Positions 60,475 to 64,000 of a DNA stretch of 64,000 bases are shown here, piece by piece. The notes beneath the pieces were generated by a model. The model worked only from the letters and a program-made list of their open reading frames with translations, made no database searches and was not told the DNA's origin. Each line of letters opens with the position of its first letter. Positions within the stretch are counted from its first letter, which is position 1. This DNA is from Anaeramoeba flamelloides (lineage: Eukaryota; Metamonada; Anaeramoebidae). The position numbers and the translations under genes are program-made. The DNA lies in the NCBI GenBank assembly GCA_027625915.1, contig JANTQA010000047.1, positions 15,252,001 to 15,316,000 on the forward strand, in the 5' to 3' direction.

Positions 60475-61333
60475 ATGGTTTTGAATAAAAAGAATTAAAT
60501 GAAAAATTTACTCTACACAACGTAAAAGCAGTTTCTTTTGAATCAGGTATCTTTCCAAGTTTTAATGATCGAGCCAAGTATATTGTAGAATCGTTAATCA
60601 TTTGCATTTTATTTTTCGCTTGAAGCTTATTTTCTTCTAAAGCAGAAACAAGTGTTTGAAATAAACGGATACATTCAAGATATCTTTGATCATGAAAATA
60701 TGCTTCACCTAATCTATATAACAGCTCGGTGTCTTTCGAGTACTTGTTCATTTCAAGAAGGCGGTTTAAAACTGAAATAGTTTTTTTCCATTTCCTGATC
60801 GCAGAATAGATGCGTGATTTGCCTATTAAGCATTTATAGTTATTTGGATCGTATTCAAGTATTTTCTTATAAATTTTCATCGTATAAGCATATTTTTGTT
60901 CTTTAAAACTCTTCTCTGCCTCTTTTAATAACAAACTTTTGTTTTCTCTTTTTTTTGGTTGTGGTTTTGTTTTTGTTGTAATTTTTTTTTGAGGTATTAC
61001 TTTTTTTTTTATTTCTGGTTTTTTTATTTCTTGTTTTTTTATTTCTTTTTTTTTTGGCTTGAGAACAGAAATAATTAAATCTTCTTTTGGAAGAACCACC
61101 CTTCTCGCGGTTTGTTTGATATTTAATTTCCTACCACTGGCTTTACTGATTTTCACTTCATTGTTGTTGAATTCTTTTTGATATTTGGGATAATGCGAAT
61201 TATAGTCTTCAACAAACTTTTTGGTTACATCTAATAATGTCCAATTCCAATTCTTTTGATTAAGTAGAATTAAAGACGTATGATTTGGTTCGTTTTCTTC
61301 GTAGTGTGCATAAAATCGAATTTGTTCCTCCAT
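50285..61333 (-). CDS. TPR-repeat protein with C-terminal SGNH hydrolase domain
   Basis: Minus-strand exons 61333-60512, 53536-52522 and 50709-50285 join in phases 0 and 1 to give 753 aa and TAA. Introns are 6974 and 1812 bases (GTAAAT...AAAAG; GTAACT...TAATAG). The start is the first ATG of exon 1. Residues 1-90 are an unassigned domain, followed by a K/P-rich linker at about 93-130. TPR-like helix pairs span about 130-540: A-E-K-S-F-K-E-Q-K-Y-A-Y-T-M, L-G-E-A-Y-F-H-D-Q-R-Y, L-E-L-G-R-I-L-I-E-K-K-M-Y, and Y-H-E-A-L-T-S-R-P-N. The C-terminus has three blocks of SGNH esterases/lipases: G-D-S-H around Ser562 in exon 2, F-G-E-I-D-C at 623-628, and D-G-T-H-L-H-P at 731-737 in exon 3. The Ser, Asp and His of the catalytic set are therefore present. 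TPRs would bind a partner protein. The substrate is unknown. Frames of the exons as listed are unbroken. Confidence 0.8.
51805..52215 (-). repeat. Reverse copy of the 57882-58308 family with tandem end
   Basis: The reverse complement matches the interior of 57882-58308 (GTATTATAAAAACTGT, TTTTGGAGAT..CAAAAATAG, CAACAAATTTTTAATAATTGTAAAA). At 52121-52214 there are five tandem 19-base units of CTTGTTTCACTTTTTTTCC type. In intron 2 of the TPR/SGNH gene. Confidence 0.65.
53888..57509 (-). mobile_element. LINE retrotransposon with APE and RT, 3.6 kb, decayed
   Basis: Inserted on the minus strand in intron 1 of the TPR/SGNH gene. Identical 15-bp target duplications AAGAATTACAATACT flank it (53873-53887 and 57510-57524), and a poly(A) tail lies next to the lower one. 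In order, a 5' ORF1-like stretch (about 57340-57047) comes first. The endonuclease follows (about 56850-56250: S-L-N-I-C-G-L-N, I-Q-E-S-K-I, G-G-D-F-N, L-D-Y-F-L). Then the reverse transcriptase (N-Y-R-P-I-S-I, F-G-F-K-K, and Y-A-D-D at about 55000) and a terminal C-x2-C...H-x4-C knuckle (about 54200-54110). Stops and frame changes break the ORFs into at least seven pieces, so it is inactive. The perfect target duplication means the insertion is not very old or the duplication escaped mutation. Confidence 0.85.
57530..57865. repeat. Dispersed repeat, also at 62290-62600
   Basis: Shares TTATTTCATTTTTTGAATT, GATCAAAATTTTTT, GATATTA..TTAAGTTCTT and AAAATTAGTTGATGGT blocks with 62290-62600. Both are non-coding and of unknown type. 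Confidence 0.55.
57882..58308. mobile_element. Inverted-repeat element, about 430 bp
   Basis: Inverted ends of about 60 bases: GAAACAAGGAAAAAAAAAGC then AAAACACGATTTTTAATTGG and CCTTAATAGAACCTG, mirrored at 58249-58308. Non-coding. This is the reference copy of a family with copies at 5460, 35560 and 51805 and a fragment at 60310-60350. Confidence 0.75.
58618..59142. mobile_element. Inverted-repeat element, GGACATGAAAATAA ends
   Basis: About 60-base inverted ends: AGTATTGAAAAAAATACCGG, then ACATGAAAATAA and GACACGATTTTTAATTG, mirrored at 59080-59142. It shares the CACGATTTTTAATTG core with 57882-58308, so the two may be related. Non-coding. Confidence 0.75.
59150..59950. mobile_element. Inverted-repeat element, diverged
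   Basis: AAGATCAAAGTATGTTGTAAT...ATTAGTGCACCATGGTT at 59185-59240 faces its imperfect complement at 59838-59898. An older, diverged element next to 58618-59142. Confidence 0.5.
60426..60469. repeat. Poly(A) run of about 44 bases
   Basis: A tract 42 bases beyond the exon 1 donor of the TPR/SGNH gene, in its intron. Open frames crossing it (poly-K, poly-F) are not coding. Confidence 0.95.
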
Positions 61334-64000
61334 TTGGTTGTATGTTTAAGCTATCAAAATAAAAATTCAAAATAGAAAAAGTTTAAAAAAAAATGACTTA
61401 GAAACATCAGAGATTTTGTGATAAAAAAACTGTATTGATGCATATTAATTTGGTTGTATAATTGAAATACTTCTATTTGTTATTCTCAGCTGTTTTATAT
61501 CTGGAGTTAATGTTCTCAATTTTTAAGGGAAGGATGTATTAATAGATTCTTCAAAAAATTAAAGTCTATTGGAATTGATGGTAAATGAGATCTTTGTGAT
61601 CTTGTTGATTCAAATGACCTCAAAAATATCTAAACTCCACTTCAAAATCATTGGCCCTTTAAAAATCAAAATTTGAAAATTCATATTTTTATAAATTCAA
61701 GTTATTTATTATAATAACAAAATTAGATGATTTTAAAATTCAGTTCTATAGGGCCAAGAAATATTTGTTTTTTTTCTAAAAATATAAAAAAAAAAATTAA
61801 AAAAAAAATAAAAAAATATTGGGGTATTTATTATGAAATTTAGTTTATTAGAGACATTATTGAAAAATATAAAATAAATTTTTTATCCTAGCATGATAAT
61901 TAAAAATTATCATTTTCTAAAGTTTTTTCATTATTACTTTTTTAAATCTTTAGATAGAGAAAAATTAATAATATTCTCGTAGATAAAAATTAATATTTAG
62001 TACCCCCAAAATTAATTGTTTTTTTTCATATTTTTTGATTTCAAGTTTTAGCCAATAATTGTAAGATTATAAAAATAGAACAAATTATTAGTTTAATTAA
62101 CTTTATATGAAGCTTGTTGTATTTTAAATAGATTGACAAGATTGTGAAAATAATTTTTAAAAAAAGATATATAGTCTAATTAGAGGATTTGGCTATATAT
62201 TTTTTCATTCATGATCTAAATTAAAATTCAATATTTTCCACATAGTTAAAATAGTATAAATAGATCACAAGAACACAATTTCATTAAAATTTTTAATAAT
62301 TTTTATATTTGTAAAATATGAAAATAATTTATTTATCTCTAGAGTTTTTTTCGTGTTTATTTCATTTTTTGAATTATCTAACTTTTTTCTATTGATCAAA
62401 ATTTTTTCAAACGATTGATATTATGTTTAAGTTAAGTTCTTCGAAATAGAAGAACTGTTATAAAATTAGTTGATGGTGTCAAACCATTTGATCGATTATT
62501 AATGGGAATGGAAATTTAAACATATTTACAAATTCATTTTTTTTGTTTTTCTTCTCAAAAAATTTGAAAACATCTTGATTTTTTAGTATTGATAATTATT
62601 TATTTTTTGTTTTGTGAGTATTGTAATTTAAAAGCAAGTCCTCACATTCCAATGAGTGAACAGTTCTAATTTTATATTTCTTCTAAGAATTGATTAAATA
62701 ATAATTTTTTTTACACAAAAATTGAATTTTGGGGTGTGAAAAAATTTTGAAATGGAGTTTAATTAAAATAAGTTACTATTTTAAAAAATAGTAATATAAT
62801 AGAAAATAGCGATAATTAATGATATAATAAACAAATTGTGATATTTCCTAAAAACAGATAATTATAAAAATATCAAGATTTATGTAAAAATAATGTGATA
62901 AAAACAAAACCATAATATAATAATTTTCGATTAATTGTAGTCTTACTCGACAAATTTTTAATGACTAAAATTTTATTTGATCAAGATAATTATACTTGAA
63001 AAAAAAGTTATTCAAAAAAAAATAACAAAAAAGATATTGACTCAATCTTTGATCAGTTCAAAGAGTTTTCATTGTATTTTATTATAATTTGGTTGACAAA
63101 AAAATTAATCCTTTGCAATCAACACGCTTAAGAACGAAAGATAAATAAATATTTTCTTAATCAATCATAGTATTATTAATTGTCATGAATTAAAAAAACA
63201 CATAAATAAACCAACCTTTCTGTTGTTTATTTAAGAGTTTATACTTTATGTGAAATCATTTTTGATATTGTCTAAAAGTTGGGAGGAGTAGGTAGTACCC
63301 TTCAAAACTTTCTTAACAAACTAGTCACATTATCATTAATTATTCTGATTGTTTGTACATTTATTTACTATTTTTTTCTCATATATTGATATTGGTCAGA
63401 AAACACAACTAGATTTAAAAAGTTTTTTTTTGATCGATCACCAATAAGAATGAAAATTCCTCTTTCTGCTTTTTTGTTGTTTTTGTTGTCAAGACAATAA
63501 CCCTCCTAGTTTTAAAAAAACTCACCTATTTTATATTTAAGTATATTTCTGAAATAATGATTTTTTTTATTTGAAAATAATACCAACATTAAATATTCCT
63601 TTTTTCAAAAAGAAGAAAAGAAAAGGAAATAATTATGTTGATTCTAAAAAATAAATTTACTTATCATTGTATTGTTGTTGATTATAATAAATTTTTGCTC
63701 TTAAGCTGTATTAATCATGATTTTAGAATATCACTGCTTTTATTTTTAGCTAATATCATGATTATCAATGTTATCATCAAAACCTTTATTATATTAATTT
63801 TAAAAAAACAATAGTATTTTTTTTCCTTAAATATTTAAACTGGAATTATTTTTGAGAAAGAAATTGTTCTGCGAAGAATTTTGGATAATGGTAATTCAAC
63901 ATTTAAATCAATGTTTAAGTATATATTTTTTTCATTTATATTTTTTATTATTATTAGGAACATAAAGTTTCTTTTTGTATTGATAAGACCGAATTTTAAT
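61334..64000. other. Spacer upstream of the TPR/SGNH gene
   Basis: No gene is visible on either strand. It holds the second copy of a dispersed repeat at 62290-62600, and a plus-strand F-D-R-S-P-I-R-M-K-I stretch near 63430 that is also found, reversed, near 40980. The promoter of the TPR/SGNH gene must lie in the first few hundred bases, but no motif stands out. Confidence 0.45.

Noticed and set aside
1-64000. CRISPR arrays, operons, ribosome binding sites, bacterial insertion sequences
   Set aside because: The spliced genes, LINEs and Tc1-type elements show eukaryotic nuclear DNA; no regularly spaced repeat array is present.

Overview
The window is AT-rich nuclear DNA from a unicellular eukaryote. 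Roughly four bases in five are A or T, there are long homopolymer runs, and the proteins are rich in N, K, Q and E. Genes have GT-AG introns and lie far apart among transposable elements. The mix of Q/N-rich proteins, a PIN-like carrier, a PLAC8 protein, a VPS41 with a RING finger and TE-stuffed introns suits an amoeboid protist. Anaeramoebae (Metamonada) is my best but unproven guess. The standard genetic code fits: the VPS41, E2F-like, TPR/SGNH and PLAC8 models have no internal stop and end in TAA.

Five host genes can be reconstructed by splicing. (1) The 3' part of a PLAC8/cornifelin-like gene (+, 6733-7186) has 86- and 93-base introns. (2) A PIN-like (auxin efflux carrier) transporter (+, 15015-17366) has one 1.2 kb intron and two in-frame TAA codons, so it is probably a young pseudogene. 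(3) VPS41, the HOPS-complex tethering subunit (+, 21791-30254), has two exons around a 3.8 kb intron and a very long Q-rich N-terminus. (4) An E2F/DP-like winged-helix protein (+, 33238-46788) has three exons and introns of 8.9 and 2.4 kb. (5) A TPR protein with a C-terminal SGNH-type hydrolase domain (-, 61333-50285) has three exons and introns of 7.0 and 1.8 kb. One orphan minus-strand coding exon lies inside the VPS41 intron.

The rest is mostly mobile DNA. It includes an APE/RT LINE of 3.6 kb with a 15-bp target-site duplication inside the TPR/SGNH gene, several LINE 3' fragments, and a dispersed hairpin-rich repeat that abuts LINE 3' ends. There are also a decayed Tc1/mariner element and related TA-flanked elements whose ends begin AACTC, four copies of a 195-bp TA-flanked MITE (ends CAGTCAGTTCCAC), several other inverted-repeat elements, and two copies of a tRNA-like SINE candidate. 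The most striking element is 4.0 kb, TA-flanked, with about 1.26 kb inverted arms. It sits in the first intron of the E2F-like gene and carries three of the MITEs between its arms.

Layout: 1-6.7 kb repeats; 6.7-7.2 PLAC8; 7.2-15 repeats; 15-17.4 PIN-like; 17.4-21.8 repeats; 21.8-30.3 VPS41; 30.3-33.2 spacer; 33.2-46.8 E2F-like; 46.8-50.3 repeats; 50.3-61.3 TPR/SGNH; 61.3-64 spacer. The genes do not form an obvious pathway. No promoter or polyadenylation signal could be called with confidence in this base composition.
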